Shown here: positions 37,652 through 47,837 of the stretch, piece after piece | How positions within the stretch are numbered: position 1 is the first letter of the stretch | Layout of the letters: each line of letters opens with the position of its first letter | Origin: Limimaricola sp. | Lineage (GTDB): Bacteria > Pseudomonadota > Alphaproteobacteria > Rhodobacterales > Rhodobacteraceae | Length of the DNA stretch: 64,000 nt | Reading direction: 5' to 3' | NCBI RefSeq assembly: GCF_016125575.1 | Contig: NZ_WGLM01000005.1 | Location: forward strand, 310,001-374,000 | Made by a program: the position numbers and the translations under genes | The notes under the pieces: generated by a model | Database searches by the model: none | What the model was told of the DNA's origin: nothing | The model's input: the letters and a program-made list of their open reading frames with translations, nothing else

Positions 37652-38599
37652 ATGACACAGCAGAAATCCATGACCCCGCGCGCCTGGGCCGAGATGGCGC
37701 TGCTTGCCCTGAACTGGGGCGGCAGTTTCGTGGCCAATCGCGCGGCCCTCGACGGCCTTGGCGTGATGAGCGTGGTGGCCATCCGCGTGCTGGGCGGCGG
37801 TCTGCTGCTTTGGCTCTGGGTCTGGCTGCGTGGCCTGCCGGTGCCGCGCGATGCGCGCCTGTGGGGCGCGTTCCTGGTGATGGGGGCCATCAACAACGCC
37901 ATCCCGTTTTCACTGATCACCTGGGGCCAGCTGACCATCCCCTCGGGCCTTGCCGCGATCCTGAACGCGGCGACTGCGATCCTCGGCGTGCTGGTCGCCG
38001 CCGCGGCCTTTCGCGACGAGACGCTGACCGCGCGCAAGGCCACAGGCGTGGCGGTCGGCTTTGCCGGTGTCGTCACCGTGATCGGACCCGCAGCGCTGAC
38101 GCATTTCGACCCGACATCGCTTGCGCAGATCGCGCTGATCGGCGCGGCGCTGTCCTATGCCCTTGCCGCAGCTTGGGCGCGCGCCACGCTGGGCGGTGTG
38201 AGGGCAGAGGTGGCCGCGGCGGGCATGCTGACCGGGTCAAGCCTGATCATGGTGCCGCTGGCGCTCTGGCACGATGGCTGGCCCGCGCTCGCGCAGCCAT
38301 GGCGGGTCTGGGCGGGGCTGGCGCATCTCGCGCTGATGTCCACCGCCATCGCCTACCTGCTTTACTACCGCCTGATCCGCGGCGCGGGCGCGGGCAATGC
38401 CAGCCTGACGACCCTGCTGGTCGCACCCGTGGCGATCGTCCTTGGCGCGATGGTCTTTGGCGAAACTCTGCCCCTGCGGGCCTATCTGGGCTTTGCCGTG
38501 CTGGCAGCGGGCCTGCTGATCCTCGATGGCAGGCTGCTGGCGCGCCTGCACATTCCCCCTAGAACAAAGCCGCGCGAGCCGTTACCCAAACGCCCATGA
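37652..38599 (+). CDS. EamA-family exporter, second copy type
   Basis: The product is 315 residues with about ten membrane helices in two EamA repeats. LNWGGSFVANRAAL at the start, FSLITWGQLTIPSGLAAILNAATAI in the first half (for example TIPSGLAAILNAAT) and STAIAYLLYYRLIRGAGAGNAS in the second are typical of the drug/metabolite transporter superfamily. It differs clearly from the EamA gene at 35440, so the two are not recent duplicates. The stop overlaps the next gene (ATGA). Substrate unknown. Confidence 0.9.
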   Translation: MTQQKSMTPRAWAEMALLALNWGGSFVANRAALDGLGVMSVVAIRVLGGGLLLWLWVWLRGLPVPRDARLWGAFLVMGAINNAIPFSLITWGQLTIPSGLAAILNAATAILGVLVAAAAFRDETLTARKATGVAVGFAGVVTVIGPAALTHFDPTSLAQIALIGAALSYALAAAWARATLGGVRAEVAAAGMLTGSSLIMVPLALWHDGWPALAQPWRVWAGLAHLALMSTAIAYLLYYRLIRGAGAGNASLTTLLVAPVAIVLGAMVFGETLPLRAYLGFAVLAAGLLILDGRLLARLHIPPRTKPREPLPKRP

Positions 38600-39459
38600 T
38601 CTACGCCACCGCAAAAGACTGGCTGAACGCCCCGCAAAAGCACGTGCTGCTTTTCGGCATGTCCGGACTTGGAAAAACGCATGTGTCGAACATGCTGCGC
38701 GCGCATGGCGACTGGTTTCACTACTCGGTCGATTACCGCATCGGCACCCGCTACATGGGCGAGCTGATTGCCGACAATGCCAAGCGCGAGGCGATGAAGG
38801 TACCGTTCCTGCGCGACCTGTTGATGACCGATTCCATCTACATCGGCTCGAACATCACCTTCGACAACCTGCACCCGGTCTCCACCTATCTGGGCAAGCC
38901 CGGCAACCCCGCCAAGGGCGGCATGCCGATTGCCGAATACCGCCAGAGGCAGGACGAGTTTCGGCGCGCCGAGGAGGCCTCGCTTCTCGATACTGGCCAT
39001 TTCATCGACCGGGCGCTGGCGCTTTACGGCTATCCGCATTTCGTCTGCGATACCGGCGGATCGATCTGCGAGTGGGTGGACCCCGACGATCCCGACGACC
39101 CGATCATGACGGCGCTTGCCGCGCGCTGCCTGATCGTCTGGATCGAGGGCACGCCCGCCCATACGGCCGAGCTTGTCCGCCGTTTCGACAAGGCGCCGAA
39201 ACCGATGGCCTACCAGCCCGCCTTCCTGACCCGCGTCTGGGAGGAATACCTCGCGCAGAACAAGCTGGCCGAAGATCAGGTCGATCCCGACGCCTTCATC
39301 CGCTGGACCTATGCGCAGGCGCTGGCGCATCGCCAGCCGCGCTATGCCGCGATCGCGCGGCGCTGGGGCATTACCGTGACGGCCGAGGCGATCGGTGCCG
39401 TGCACAGCGCCGACGACTTCGACCGGCTGATCGCCGAGACGCTTGAGATGCGGGGCTGA
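38596..39459 (+). CDS. P-loop ATPase/kinase-like protein of unknown function
   Basis: The product is 287 residues. A Walker A motif, FGMSGLGKTH, lies at residues 20-29. The rest is not a known ABC or AAA+ protein; LDTGHFIDRALALYGYPHFVCDTGGSICEW could hold the Walker B region and points to a small-molecule kinase-like fold. It is coupled to the EamA gene upstream by a four-base overlap and lies 37 bases before metA, so a role connected with metabolite handling is possible but unproven. No signal peptide or membrane span. Confidence 0.75.
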   Translation: MIYATAKDWLNAPQKHVLLFGMSGLGKTHVSNMLRAHGDWFHYSVDYRIGTRYMGELIADNAKREAMKVPFLRDLLMTDSIYIGSNITFDNLHPVSTYLGKPGNPAKGGMPIAEYRQRQDEFRRAEEASLLDTGHFIDRALALYGYPHFVCDTGGSICEWVDPDDPDDPIMTALAARCLIVWIEGTPAHTAELVRRFDKAPKPMAYQPAFLTRVWEEYLAQNKLAEDQVDPDAFIRWTYAQALAHRQPRYAAIARRWGITVTAEAIGAVHSADDFDRLIAETLEMRG

Positions 39460-39496
39460 CCGTCCTATCTGACGCCTTCCTGCCAAGGAGCCCCCG

Positions 39497-40420
39497 ATGC
39501 CGATCAAGCTGCCTGAAAACCTGCCTGCCTTCGACGTGCTGACGCGCGAAGGTGTCAGCGTGATGTCCGACACCCGCGCCGCGCGGCAGGACATCCGACC
39601 GCTGCGCATCGGGCTGCTGAACCTGATGCCGAAGAAGATCCAGACCGAGAACCAGTTCGCCCGGCTTCTGGGTGCAACGCCGCTGCAGATCGAGCTGAGC
39701 CTGATCCGCATGACCGAGCATCAGACCAAGAACACCGCCGCCGCGCATATGGAAGAGTTCTACCGCCCCTTCGCCGAGGTCGCGGCCTCGGGCGAGAAGT
39801 TCGACGGGCTGATCATCACCGGCGCCCCGATCGAGCATCTGCCCTTCGAAGAGGTCACCTATTGGGACGAACTGCGGCAGGTCATGGACTGGACCCAGAC
39901 CCATGTGCAGTCCACCTTCGGCGTCTGCTGGGGCGGAATGGCGATGATCTATCATTTCCACCATGTGCAGAAGCACATGCTGGACCACAAGGCATTCGGC
40001 TGCTTCCGGCACAAGGTGACGGCGCCCGCCTCTCCCTATCTGCGCGGTTTTTCCGACGACTTCGTGATCCCGGTCAGCCGCTGGACCGAGATGAAGCGCG
40101 ACGAGATCATCGCCGCGCCGGGCCTGACCCTGCTGATCGACAGCGAGGATAGCGGGCCCTGTCTGGTCGAGGATGCGGGGCATCGCGCGCTCTACATCTT
40201 CAACCACTTCGAATATGACAGCGGCACGCTGAAAGAAGAATACGATCGCGACGTGGCCAACAGCACGCCGATCAACGTGCCCTCCAACTATTATCCCGAC
40301 GATGACCCTACGGCACCTCCACAGAACCGCTGGAGAAGTCACGCGCACCTTCTATATGGCAATTGGATTAACGAAATTTACCAATCCACGCCGTATGACC
40401 TGAATGACATTGGCCGTTAA
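39497..40420 (+). CDS. metA: homoserine O-acyltransferase MetA (probably acetyl-CoA type)
   Basis: This 307-residue enzyme activates homoserine for methionine synthesis. The catalytic cysteine is Cys144 in [16 protein letters not shown]. After TGAP the sequence is IEHLPFEEV; a Glu at this place is the feature reported to favour acetyl-CoA in MetA proteins, while succinyl-CoA enzymes have Gly. So it is better called homoserine O-acetyltransferase despite the MetA fold. AAGGAG lies at 39485-39490. The 37-base leader is too short for a SAM-II riboswitch. Its end overlaps the next gene by 17 bases. Confidence 0.94.
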   Translation: MPIKLPENLPAFDVLTREGVSVMSDTRAARQDIRPLRIGLLNLMPKKIQTENQFARLLGATPLQIELSLIRMTEHQTKNTAAAHMEEFYRPFAEVAASGEKFDGLIITGAPIEHLPFEEVTYWDELRQVMDWTQTHVQSTFGVCWGGMAMIYHFHHVQKHMLDHKAFGCFRHKVTAPASPYLRGFSDDFVIPVSRWTEMKRDEIIAAPGLTLLIDSEDSGPCLVEDAGHRALYIFNHFEYDSGTLKEEYDRDVANSTPINVPSNYYPDDDPTAPPQNRWRSHAHLLYGNWINEIYQSTPYDLNDIGR

Positions 40421-41387
40421 ACTACTTGCCGCCGCAGCCATTCTTGGCGCTGCCGGAACCGCGGCCCTGAACGTCGTGGACAAGCGGCGCGAGGACGCTG
40501 CCGAAGCGGCCTACCCGCCCGTGGGCCAGATCGTGATGGTGGGCAAAATCCGCATCAGGGCCGTGGTGATGGGCGAAGGGCCCGACCTTGTGCTGATCCA
40601 CGGCGCCAGCGGTTCGATCAGGGACATGACGTTCGATTTCGCCCCTGAACTGGCCAAGCATTACCGCGTCATCGTCTTTGACCGGCCCGGCATGGGCTAT
40701 TCCGACCACACCGATCCCGTTTACGCCGGCGCCTGGGCCACCACAGCCGAAAGCCCGGCCGAACAGGCGGTAGTGCTACAGGCGGCGGCGGCGCAACTGG
40801 GCGCGGAAAAACCCATCGTGTTGGGACATTCCTATGGCGGGGCGGTGGCCTTGGCGTGGGCGCTGGAACGGCCAAACAACATTGCGGCACTTGTCGATGT
40901 TTCCGGCGTGTCCAACCCTTGGCCCGATCCGCTGGACTGGCTTTACCGTGTCAATGGAACATCCATCGGCGGCGCCCTGTTTCCGCCGCTCCTGACTGCC
41001 TTCATTTCGGACAACTACGTGCGGCAGGTGGTTGACGGTATCTTTGCCCCGCAGCCGCCCACGCCCGGCTACGATGATTTCATCGGGGCGGGGCTGTCGC
41101 TGCGCCGCGACGCGATCCGTGCCAATGCGCGGCAGGTCAACACGCTGTTGCCGCATATCCGCAAGATGGTGCCGCGCTACGGCGAAATCCACATCCCCGT
41201 CGAGATCATCCACGGCGACGCCGACACCATCGTGCCGCTGGCGATCCACTCGATCCCGCTGGAACACGAGATCGCGGGCGCGCACCTTGTCGTGCTGCCG
41301 GGGATTGGCCACATGCCGCACCACGTGGCGATGCCCGCCGTCATCGCCGCCGTGGACCGTGCCGCGACCCGCGCCGGATTGCGCTGA
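40404..41387 (+). CDS. alpha/beta hydrolase
   Basis: The product is 327 residues. A hydrophobic N-terminus ([18 protein letters not shown]) suggests export or anchoring. The catalytic nucleophile is Ser143 in [12 protein letters not shown], the oxyanion block is LIHGASG, the acid is in [10 protein letters not shown] and the histidine in GIGHMPHH. The substrate is unknown; the lid region around 170-230 resembles epoxide-hydrolase or esterase relatives. The start overlaps metA by 17 bases, so the genes are probably co-transcribed. Confidence 0.88.
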   Translation: MTLAVKLLAAAAILGAAGTAALNVVDKRREDAAEAAYPPVGQIVMVGKIRIRAVVMGEGPDLVLIHGASGSIRDMTFDFAPELAKHYRVIVFDRPGMGYSDHTDPVYAGAWATTAESPAEQAVVLQAAAAQLGAEKPIVLGHSYGGAVALAWALERPNNIAALVDVSGVSNPWPDPLDWLYRVNGTSIGGALFPPLLTAFISDNYVRQVVDGIFAPQPPTPGYDDFIGAGLSLRRDAIRANARQVNTLLPHIRKMVPRYGEIHIPVEIIHGDADTIVPLAIHSIPLEHEIAGAHLVVLPGIGHMPHHVAMPAVIAAVDRAATRAGLR

Positions 41388-41418
41388 CCGGCCCGCAGGC
41401 CCATAGTCGGGCCAGGAC

Positions 41419-42303
41419 ATGAGCGAGGCAAAGATGGACCTGCCCTTCGACGGTGCAATCACCCGGTTTTTCGAGGAAGAAGCCCCCGAGGCAATCCGCA
41501 AGGACATCGAGAAGGCGGGCAAGAAGACCATTCTCGACCCCGATTTTCCTTACGACAAGGAAATGGACAAGGACGACTACGAAGACCAGATTCACACCCT
41601 GCAGATCGAACTTGCGCGGATGCAGGCCTGGGTCAAGGCCAGCGGCGAGCGCATCGTCATCGTCTTCGAAGGGCGCGATGCGGCCGGCAAGGGCGGCACC
41701 ATCAGCCGTTTTCGCGAGAACCTCAATCCGCGCGGGGCGCGCGTCGTGGCGCTGGCCAAGCCGACCGAGACAGAAGCCGGACAGTGGTATTTCCAGCGCT
41801 ACATCGACAACCTGCCGACCAAGGGCGAGATCGTGTTTTTCGACCGCAGCTGGTACAACCGCGGCGTTGTCGAACATGTGTTCGGCTTCTGCACGCCAGA
41901 GCAGCGCGACGCGTGGTTCGCGCAGGTGCCAACCTTCGAGAAGATGCTGACCGATGACGGCATCCGCCTGTTCAAGATCTGGCTGAACGTCGACCGCGCC
42001 ACGCAGTTGCAGCGTTTTCTCGACCGCGAGAGCGACCCCGTGAAGCAATGGAAACTCAGCCAGATCGACGTTGATGGTCTTAAAAGGTGGGACGCTTACT
42101 CGATGGCGATCCAGGAGACGCTGACGCGGACCGACAGCACCTTCGCGCCTTGGACTGTCGTACGATCGGACGACAAGAAACTGGCGCGGATCATGGCGAT
42201 ACGGTCGGTGCTGGGCCGCCTGCCCTATACCCGCAAGGATCAGAAGGCGCTGGAGCCGGTGGACCCGCGCATCGCCGGGGGCATCGACGTCTGGAATGGT
42301 TAA
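41419..42303 (+). CDS. ppk2: polyphosphate kinase 2
   Basis: This 294-residue class I PPK2 transfers phosphate between polyphosphate and nucleotides. Walker A is [13 protein letters not shown] (residues 83-95), Walker B includes [11 protein letters not shown] (138-148), and the lid has [16 protein letters not shown]. Class and direction cannot be fixed by sequence alone, but single-domain proteins of this length usually make ATP or GTP from polyphosphate. ATG 41419 and ATG 41434 are both possible; the second has GAGGC upstream. The TetR gene overlaps the last eight bases. Confidence 0.95.
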   Translation: MSEAKMDLPFDGAITRFFEEEAPEAIRKDIEKAGKKTILDPDFPYDKEMDKDDYEDQIHTLQIELARMQAWVKASGERIVIVFEGRDAAGKGGTISRFRENLNPRGARVVALAKPTETEAGQWYFQRYIDNLPTKGEIVFFDRSWYNRGVVEHVFGFCTPEQRDAWFAQVPTFEKMLTDDGIRLFKIWLNVDRATQLQRFLDRESDPVKQWKLSQIDVDGLKRWDAYSMAIQETLTRTDSTFAPWTVVRSDDKKLARIMAIRSVLGRLPYTRKDQKALEPVDPRIAGGIDVWNG

Positions 42304-42913
42304 GGCCGGCTACCATCACGGCAACCTGCGCCAGGCGCTGGTCGAGGCCTGTCTGCGCCTGATCGAGGAAAAGGGGCCGACGGGCTTTACCCTGTCGGAG
42401 GCCGCGCGCGAGGCGGGCGTGACCCCTGCGGCCGTCTATCGCCATTTCGAGGGGCGCGAGGACCTGATCGCCGAGGCCGCGCGGCAGGGCTACGAAATCT
42501 TCGCCGACCTGATGGAGCACGCTTATGCCAAGGGCCAGCCTTCGGCGCTGGCCGCCTTCGAGGCGACAGGACGTGCCTATCTTGCCTTCGCGCGGCGCTA
42601 TCCCGGCCACTACGTCGCGATGTTCGAAAGCGGCATATCGATCCGCCGCACGCCGGAGCTACACGCCATCGCTACCCGCGCGTTGGGCGTTTTGGAAAAG
42701 GCGGCAAGCGATCTAAGCCAGCACATCCCCGAGGAAAAGCGCCCGCCGCCGCAGATGTTCGCCGCCCATATCTGGGCGCTGAGCCACGGCGTGGTCGAGC
42801 TTTTCGCGCGCGGTAGCCCCGGCACCCGCTCGCCCTTCCCGCCCGAGGACCTGCTGGAAAGCGGCATCGGCGTCTACCTGCGGGGGCTCGGTCTGTTGCC
42901 GCCGGACAGCTGA
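42296..42913 (+). CDS. TetR-family transcription regulator
   Basis: The product is 205 residues. The N-terminal helix-turn-helix is [31 protein letters not shown] (about 31-61) and the C-terminal ligand domain is of the WHG type ([16 protein letters not shown]). It overlaps ppk2 by eight bases, so it may control ppk2 or polyphosphate metabolism; the inducer is unknown. The gene ends seven bases before the convergent amidohydrolase gene, with no terminator visible between them. Confidence 0.92.
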   Translation: MVKAGYHHGNLRQALVEACLRLIEEKGPTGFTLSEAAREAGVTPAAVYRHFEGREDLIAEAARQGYEIFADLMEHAYAKGQPSALAAFEATGRAYLAFARRYPGHYVAMFESGISIRRTPELHAIATRALGVLEKAASDLSQHIPEEKRPPPQMFAAHIWALSHGVVELFARGSPGTRSPFPPEDLLESGIGVYLRGLGLLPPDS

Positions 42914-42920
42914 GACTGCC

Positions 42921-44495
42921 CTATCCCTCGCCCGGCATCGTCGGAATCCACCATTCTGTCCCGCGCCGCGTGGTCACGTATTCCGGCCAGCGGAAATGGA
43001 TCGGCGGCGGATAATCGGCCAAGGGCGGGATCCAGTCCGTGCCGCCCACGCCACCGCCGGTGCGCTGGGTGAATTCGGCCTTCGCCTCGTCCAGAAGGCC
43101 GGGGTTGGTCAGGCAATCCAGCACGGTCATTCCCACCACCTGCGCTGCTGTCTGCACCATCGGGTCGATGCAGGCCGGGTGCCCGCCCATCGCGTTCATG
43201 GCCCAAGCCGGGTAGGCAAAGCCGGGCGGTGCCGCCAGCGCGGGCCGGCCGATGTAAAGCCGCACCGTGGGCGCATGCCAGCAATACTCGGTATAGTCGT
43301 CCGAGGTGAAATGGCGCTGGTCGGGCGGGATCATCCGGCGGATGCGCTTCTCGGCCACTTCGGGGTCGATCAACTCCGAAATCATCGGCAGGAACGGCTG
43401 GTCCATCGGGTCCAGCCCCAGCTCTTTCTGGATGTCGCGGGCAAAGGCGGCCGCTTTGTCCCCCCATTGCGGCGCGCCGACCGCCTGCAGGTTGGCATAG
43501 GTCGCCCGCGCCATGGCATGGTTGGGCAGGCCGGGGCGCGATTTTGCCACCCAGTGCCGCCGCCAGCTGCAATGCGTCAGCCGTGCCGCGCAGTCGGCGA
43601 AATGGTCCAGCCCGCGCACGACATGCTCGGCCTGCGCCACCTCGGAGATGCGGATGATGAAGGTCGCTTGCGCGATCTGGGCGGGGATGTTGTCGGCGGT
43701 GGCCTGCCCGGCGGTCAGGATCGCCTCGTTCATCGACCAGCTTTCGCCCGAGGCCATCACGTGCTCTTTCAGCGCCTTGGCCGACTGCAGCATCGCCACC
43801 AGCGCGTCGTTCGCCCCCGGCGCGCGGGCCGAGGCGTGCGAGGCGGGAATGGGCGAGGCATCAGTGCCCGCCATCCATGTCTCGGGCGCGTCGCAGGTGA
43901 ACTCGTAGATCATCGCATAGCCCGCGCCGCAATGCGTGTCCCAGCGGACGGTGTTGCAGAGGGGCGCCATGTAGAAGGGGTGAAAGCTGATCGCGGCATC
44001 CAGATCATCATAGTACCCCGCCGCGGCATGCAGCGGTTTCGATCCGCGCACCTTCTCGGCCGGCTCGCCGAAGAACTTCAGCCGCCCGCCGATGCCGTGC
44101 GCCTCCATCGCGGCCTTTGCGGCAAGAAACCCACCCAAAGACCCGATGCCCAACCCAGAATGCGGATCGGTATGGCCGCCGGCATGGGGCGAGAGGCCCG
44201 CGCGCGGCCCCTTCTTCGGCGCCGCCGCCTGGCAGTTGCCCGGAATGCCGTCATATTCGGCATAGCCGCCGATGGTCGGGCCCGGCCCGTTCTCCCAGGT
44301 TGCGCAAAAGGCGGTCGGCATGCCGCCGCTGCCCTCTTCCACCGTGAAGCCCTCGCGCCGCAGCAGGTCCACGTAGAAATCGCAGCTGCGGTATTCGCGC
44401 CATGCGGTTTCGCCGAAATCCCAGATCGTGCGCGTCCAGTCGGATAACGCCTCTGCATGCGCCGCCACCCAGGCCCGCGCTGCCGTCTTTACCAT
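42921..44495 (-). CDS. M20-family amidohydrolase (AbgB-like)
   Basis: The product is 524 residues, cytoplasmic. The metal-binding part has GYAEYDGIPGNCQ and AGGHTDPHSGLGIGS in place of the usual AGHD-type block, and the C-terminal domain has GHPACIDPMVQ and GVGGTDWIPP. The family includes AbgB, which cleaves p-aminobenzoyl-glutamate, and other N-acyl amino acid hydrolases. Its ATG lies inside the end of the hydrogenase maturation protease gene (seven-base overlap), so it is the last gene of the hydrogenase operon, an unusual place. Why a hydrogenase operon carries it is unknown. Confidence 0.85.
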   Translation of the reverse strand: MVKTAARAWVAAHAEALSDWTRTIWDFGETAWREYRSCDFYVDLLRREGFTVEEGSGGMPTAFCATWENGPGPTIGGYAEYDGIPGNCQAAAPKKGPRAGLSPHAGGHTDPHSGLGIGSLGGFLAAKAAMEAHGIGGRLKFFGEPAEKVRGSKPLHAAAGYYDDLDAAISFHPFYMAPLCNTVRWDTHCGAGYAMIYEFTCDAPETWMAGTDASPIPASHASARAPGANDALVAMLQSAKALKEHVMASGESWSMNEAILTAGQATADNIPAQIAQATFIIRISEVAQAEHVVRGLDHFADCAARLTHCSWRRHWVAKSRPGLPNHAMARATYANLQAVGAPQWGDKAAAFARDIQKELGLDPMDQPFLPMISELIDPEVAEKRIRRMIPPDQRHFTSDDYTEYCWHAPTVRLYIGRPALAAPPGFAYPAWAMNAMGGHPACIDPMVQTAAQVVGMTVLDCLTNPGLLDEAKAEFTQRTGGGVGGTDWIPPLADYPPPIHFRWPEYVTTRRGTEWWIPTMPGEG

Positions 44496-44935
44496 GGTCC
44501 CATCTCCTCTTTCAGCCGCGTCACCAGCGCCCGCGCCGCCATGTCGACCGACGCGCTCAGCCCCTCGCCCGGCCCAAAATCGGCCCCTTCGATGCCCCAG
44601 ACCACCAGCCGGGCGGGCAAATCGCCCAAGGCGCGCGCCGTCTCCACCGCCTCGGCCAAGCCGAACCTGTGGGTGGAGTAATGAAAAAGGTCTGCCTGCA
44701 ATGGCCCCGCCGCCGCATCGAACTGCTGCACCGTGCCGGGGGCCGCGCCGCTGCGGGTGGCGTCGATCAGCACCACGGCAGGGGCGGTGGCGAATAACTC
44801 GATCAGCCCTGCCCCGTCTGCCCCGTGTTCCATCGCCCTTGCCCCTTGCCCCGCCAGCGCCTGCGCGACGACAGGCCCCACGCCATCGTCACGCCGCCAC
44901 CGGTTGCCGACCCCCACGAACAGGATGTCAGACAC
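44489..44935 (-). CDS. hydrogenase maturation protease
   Basis: The product is 148 residues of the HyaD/HycI/HoxW type. The N-terminal GVGNRWRRDDGVGPVVAQAL carries the Asp that contacts nickel; the central VLIDATRSG and the HRFGLAEAVETAR block are family-specific. It removes the C-terminal peptide of the hydrogenase large subunit once nickel is inserted; the large subunit encoded just upstream does carry such a tail. The GTG start overlaps the large-subunit gene by eight bases. Confidence 0.89.
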   Translation of the reverse strand: MSDILFVGVGNRWRRDDGVGPVVAQALAGQGARAMEHGADGAGLIELFATAPAVVLIDATRSGAAPGTVQQFDAAAGPLQADLFHYSTHRFGLAEAVETARALGDLPARLVVWGIEGADFGPGEGLSASVDMAARALVTRLKEEMGPW

Positions 44936-46217
44936 GCTCGACCGTCAGTTTCAAGAAATGCGTCGCACAGGAAATGCAGGGATCGTAATTGCGGATGGTC
45001 TGTTCGCAGCGCCATTGCAGCGCGGCATCGTCCATGTCGAGGTTGGCGGCCACCACGCGGGCCAGGTCCGCCTCGATCTGCGGCTGGTTCTGCGAGGTGG
45101 GCGGCACGATCTGCGCCATCACCACCCGGCGCTGCGCGTCCACCTCGTAGCGGTGATAGCAGATGCCGCGCGGCGCTTCGGTGCAGGCATGGCCCACGCC
45201 CGCGCGATGCGGGATCTCGATGAAGGCGGGCGACGGCTCCTGGTAGGCCCGGGCCAGCCGCGCCGCTTCCTCGAAGGCGTATTGCACCTCGACCATGCGG
45301 ACGAGGATGGATTTGTAGGGGTTGCGCTCGACCTCGCCCAATCCGCAATCGCGCGCGGTCTGGCGCGCCGCCTCGCTCAGCAGGTGGTAGTTGTTGGCAT
45401 AGCGCGCCAGCGGACCCACGAGGTAGGGCGAACCGTCGCGCATCCGCCCCTGCAGCGCGTTCGACCGCGCGACATGCTCTTCCACGAAATGATCGTTGAA
45501 GCCGCTTGCCGGGATGTCCAGCCCCCGGTTCGACCCGATCCGCCCCTCGCAGATGGGATAAAGCGTGTCATGGATCAGCGAGACGAAGATGTAATCGGTC
45601 TCGTCCTGCGGGAAGGTGAACCCGGCAAAGGCCAGCGCCACCTCGCGCGCGGCCTGCGCGCCCCAGTCGAGTTCGGGGATCATCGCGGCGATGGCCTGCC
45701 GCGACGGCGCCTTGTAGAAACCGCCGACGCGAGTGTTCACGGGATGCACGGCGCGCCCGCCGATCACCTCCATCAACATGTTGCCCGCCTTCTTCAGCCG
45801 CAGCGCCTTTTTCACGAGGTCGGGATTGACCTGCGCAATCGCGATGGCGTCGTGCAGGTTCAGGAAATCGGGCGCATGCAGCATCGCGGCATGCAGGACG
45901 TGGGACTGGATCCACTCGCCGCAGTAAAGCATCCGGCGCAGCGCGTGGATGTCGGGCGTCACCGCGACGCCCGTCGCATCCTCCACCGCCTGGCTTGACG
46001 ACATGATGTAGGCGATGGGGCAAATGCCGCAGATGCGCGAGGTGATGTCGGGCACCTCCATCGCGTCGCGCCCGCGCAGGAGCGCCTCGAAGAACCGTGG
46101 CGGTTCGTGGATCTTGAATTCCACCCGCTCCACCTGTCGCCCGTTCAACCGGACGTAAAGCGCGCCCTCGCCCTCAACGCGGGCCAGTTCGTTGACCTCG
46201 ATCACGCGCTCAGTCAT
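44928..46217 (-). CDS. hydA: group 3b-type [NiFe] hydrogenase large (alpha) subunit
   Basis: The product is 429 residues. The nickel-iron site is bound by RICGICP (Cys63, Cys66) and DPCISCATH (Cys414, Cys417). After the histidine at 420 a nine-residue tail (FLKLTVERV) remains, the expected target of the maturation protease encoded next. Early residues [12 protein letters not shown] are also family-typical. It fits the cytoplasmic NAD(P)-linked sulfhydrogenase group, not membrane uptake hydrogenases. The ATG at 46217 overlaps the small-subunit gene end by eight bases. Confidence 0.94.
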   Translation of the reverse strand: MTERVIEVNELARVEGEGALYVRLNGRQVERVEFKIHEPPRFFEALLRGRDAMEVPDITSRICGICPIAYIMSSSQAVEDATGVAVTPDIHALRRMLYCGEWIQSHVLHAAMLHAPDFLNLHDAIAIAQVNPDLVKKALRLKKAGNMLMEVIGGRAVHPVNTRVGGFYKAPSRQAIAAMIPELDWGAQAAREVALAFAGFTFPQDETDYIFVSLIHDTLYPICEGRIGSNRGLDIPASGFNDHFVEEHVARSNALQGRMRDGSPYLVGPLARYANNYHLLSEAARQTARDCGLGEVERNPYKSILVRMVEVQYAFEEAARLARAYQEPSPAFIEIPHRAGVGHACTEAPRGICYHRYEVDAQRRVVMAQIVPPTSQNQPQIEADLARVVAANLDMDDAALQWRCEQTIRNYDPCISCATHFLKLTVERV

Positions 46218-46977
46218 GGCGGCGGCTTTCGGTGGCGAAATCGGCCGCGCCCGCGTTGAAGCTGCGGTACAGCGCGCGCAGTTGCGGCGGCGTGGCGCCC
46301 TGGGCGGCCAGTCGCGCCGACAGCGCCACCGCGTTGGGCGTCTCCTTCGGCCCGAAGCAGCCGTAACAGCCGCGCCGGTGGCTGGGGCACAGGTTGCCGC
46401 AGCCGGCCTGCGTGACCGGGCCAAGACAGGCCGTGCCCTGGCTGACCATCACGCAGACGGCGCCCGCCCTCTTGCACTCCATGCATTGCGAGGCGCGCGG
46501 GACATGCGGCTTGCGGCCCGCGAGCGTGGCGGTGATCAGCTCCAGCAACTGGTGCTTGGAGACGGGGCAGCCGCGCAACTCGAAATCCACCTGGACGTGG
46601 TCGGCGATGGCGGTCGACTGGGCGAGGGTCGAGATATACTCGGGATGGGCATAGACCGCGCGGGTGAAATCCTCGACATCGGCGAAGTTGCGCAGCGCCT
46701 GGATGCCGCCCGCCGTGGCGCAGGCCCCGATAGAAATCAGCACCTTCGATTGGGCCCGGATGGCCTTGATCCGCTCCATGTCATGGGCCGTGGTGATCGA
46801 GCCTTCGACAAGGCTGATATCGTAGGGCCCGTCCTTCACCTCGCTCGTCGCCTCGAGGAATTGTGCGATGTCCAGCGCACCGGCGATCTCCAGCAACTCA
46901 TCCTCGCAATCGAGGATGGTCAGCTGGCAGCCGTCGCAGGACGAGAATTTCCAGACGGCAAGCTTGGGGCGGGCCAT
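46210..46977 (-). CDS. hydD: group 3b-type [NiFe] hydrogenase small (delta) subunit
   Basis: The product is 255 residues and carries the iron-sulfur relay next to the active site. The proximal cluster cysteines are in SSCDGCQLT (14, 17), IGACATAGG and LRGCPVS; more clusters are bound by [25 protein letters not shown] and CYGCFG. There is no Tat signal and no C-terminal membrane anchor, so it is cytoplasmic, as in group 3 enzymes. It starts two bases after the gamma-subunit stop. Confidence 0.94.
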   Translation of the reverse strand: MARPKLAVWKFSSCDGCQLTILDCEDELLEIAGALDIAQFLEATSEVKDGPYDISLVEGSITTAHDMERIKAIRAQSKVLISIGACATAGGIQALRNFADVEDFTRAVYAHPEYISTLAQSTAIADHVQVDFELRGCPVSKHQLLELITATLAGRKPHVPRASQCMECKRAGAVCVMVSQGTACLGPVTQAGCGNLCPSHRRGCYGCFGPKETPNAVALSARLAAQGATPPQLRALYRSFNAGAADFATESRRHD

Positions 46978-46979
46978 GC

Positions 46980-47837
46980 TCAGAACTCCTTCAGCTTCAG
47001 CCGTGCCGCCACCGCGTCGTAGCGAAAGACCGGGCCGTCGCGGCAGATGAAATCGGCGCCATACTGGCAATGGCCGCAGAACCCGATGGCGCATTTCATG
47101 TTGCGCTCCAGCGAAACGAACTGCCGCTCGGCCGCGACCCCGGCATTGGCGAGGCTGGCCGCGGAAAACCGCATCATGATCTCCGGCCCGCACATGAAGG
47201 CCGAAACGGTGGCGGGGTCGACCGTCAGCAGGGTCTTGTCCAGCCATGTCGTGACCACGCCCACATGCCCCGTCCAGCCCGGCGCGGCATGGTCCACCGT
47301 CACCTCGATCTCGGTATCGAAACGCGATTTCCAGTCCTTCACCTCGTCGGCAAAGACCAGCTCGGACGGCGAGCGCGCGCCGTAAACCAGCGTGAAACCG
47401 GCGTAACGGTCGCGGTTGTTGAGCACGTGGTAGATCGCGGGGCGCAAGGGGGCGAGGCCGAGACCGCCCGCGACGAAGACGATGTGCCGCCCCTCCTGTT
47501 CGGCGATGGGCCAGGCGCTGCCGAAAGGGCCGCGCACGCCAACCATGTCGCCCGCTTTCAGCCGGGTGATGGCGGTCGAGACCGCGCCGACCGCCCGGGT
47601 GGTGTGGGTCAGCGTGTCGGCCCGCGCCGCATCACCCGAGATCGACACCGCGATCTCGCCAACTCCAAAGGCATAAAGCATGTTGAACTGGCCCGGCTGA
47701 AAGGCAATCTGCGGTCCGTCGACGGGGTCCAGCTCCATCGTCGCGACGCCGTCGATCTCGTCCCAGGCCTTGCGGACGCGGAAGCGGCGCGGAACCATCG
47801 GGTCAGGCATCGCGCCCGGTTTCGGCATCGCCGTCAT
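46980..47837 (-). CDS. hydG: hydrogenase gamma subunit, FAD/NAD(P)-binding
   Basis: This 285-residue ferredoxin-reductase-like subunit passes electrons between iron-sulfur clusters and NAD(P)H. The FAD domain contains [22 protein letters not shown], the NAD domain [13 protein letters not shown], and the C-terminus binds a [2Fe-2S] cluster in [23 protein letters not shown] (for example [13 protein letters not shown]). The ATG overlaps the stop of the cyclic-nucleotide-domain gene (ATGA). This subunit identifies the complex as a bidirectional or NADP-linked group 3b enzyme. Confidence 0.93.
   Translation of the reverse strand: MTAMPKPGAMPDPMVPRRFRVRKAWDEIDGVATMELDPVDGPQIAFQPGQFNMLYAFGVGEIAVSISGDAARADTLTHTTRAVGAVSTAITRLKAGDMVGVRGPFGSAWPIAEQEGRHIVFVAGGLGLAPLRPAIYHVLNNRDRYAGFTLVYGARSPSELVFADEVKDWKSRFDTEIEVTVDHAAPGWTGHVGVVTTWLDKTLLTVDPATVSAFMCGPEIMMRFSAASLANAGVAAERQFVSLERNMKCAIGFCGHCQYGADFICRDGPVFRYDAVAARLKLKEF

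Noticed and set aside
39460-39496. SAM-II riboswitch before metA, common in alphaproteobacteria
   Set aside because: Only 37 bases separate the genes, and the pseudoknot pattern is not present.
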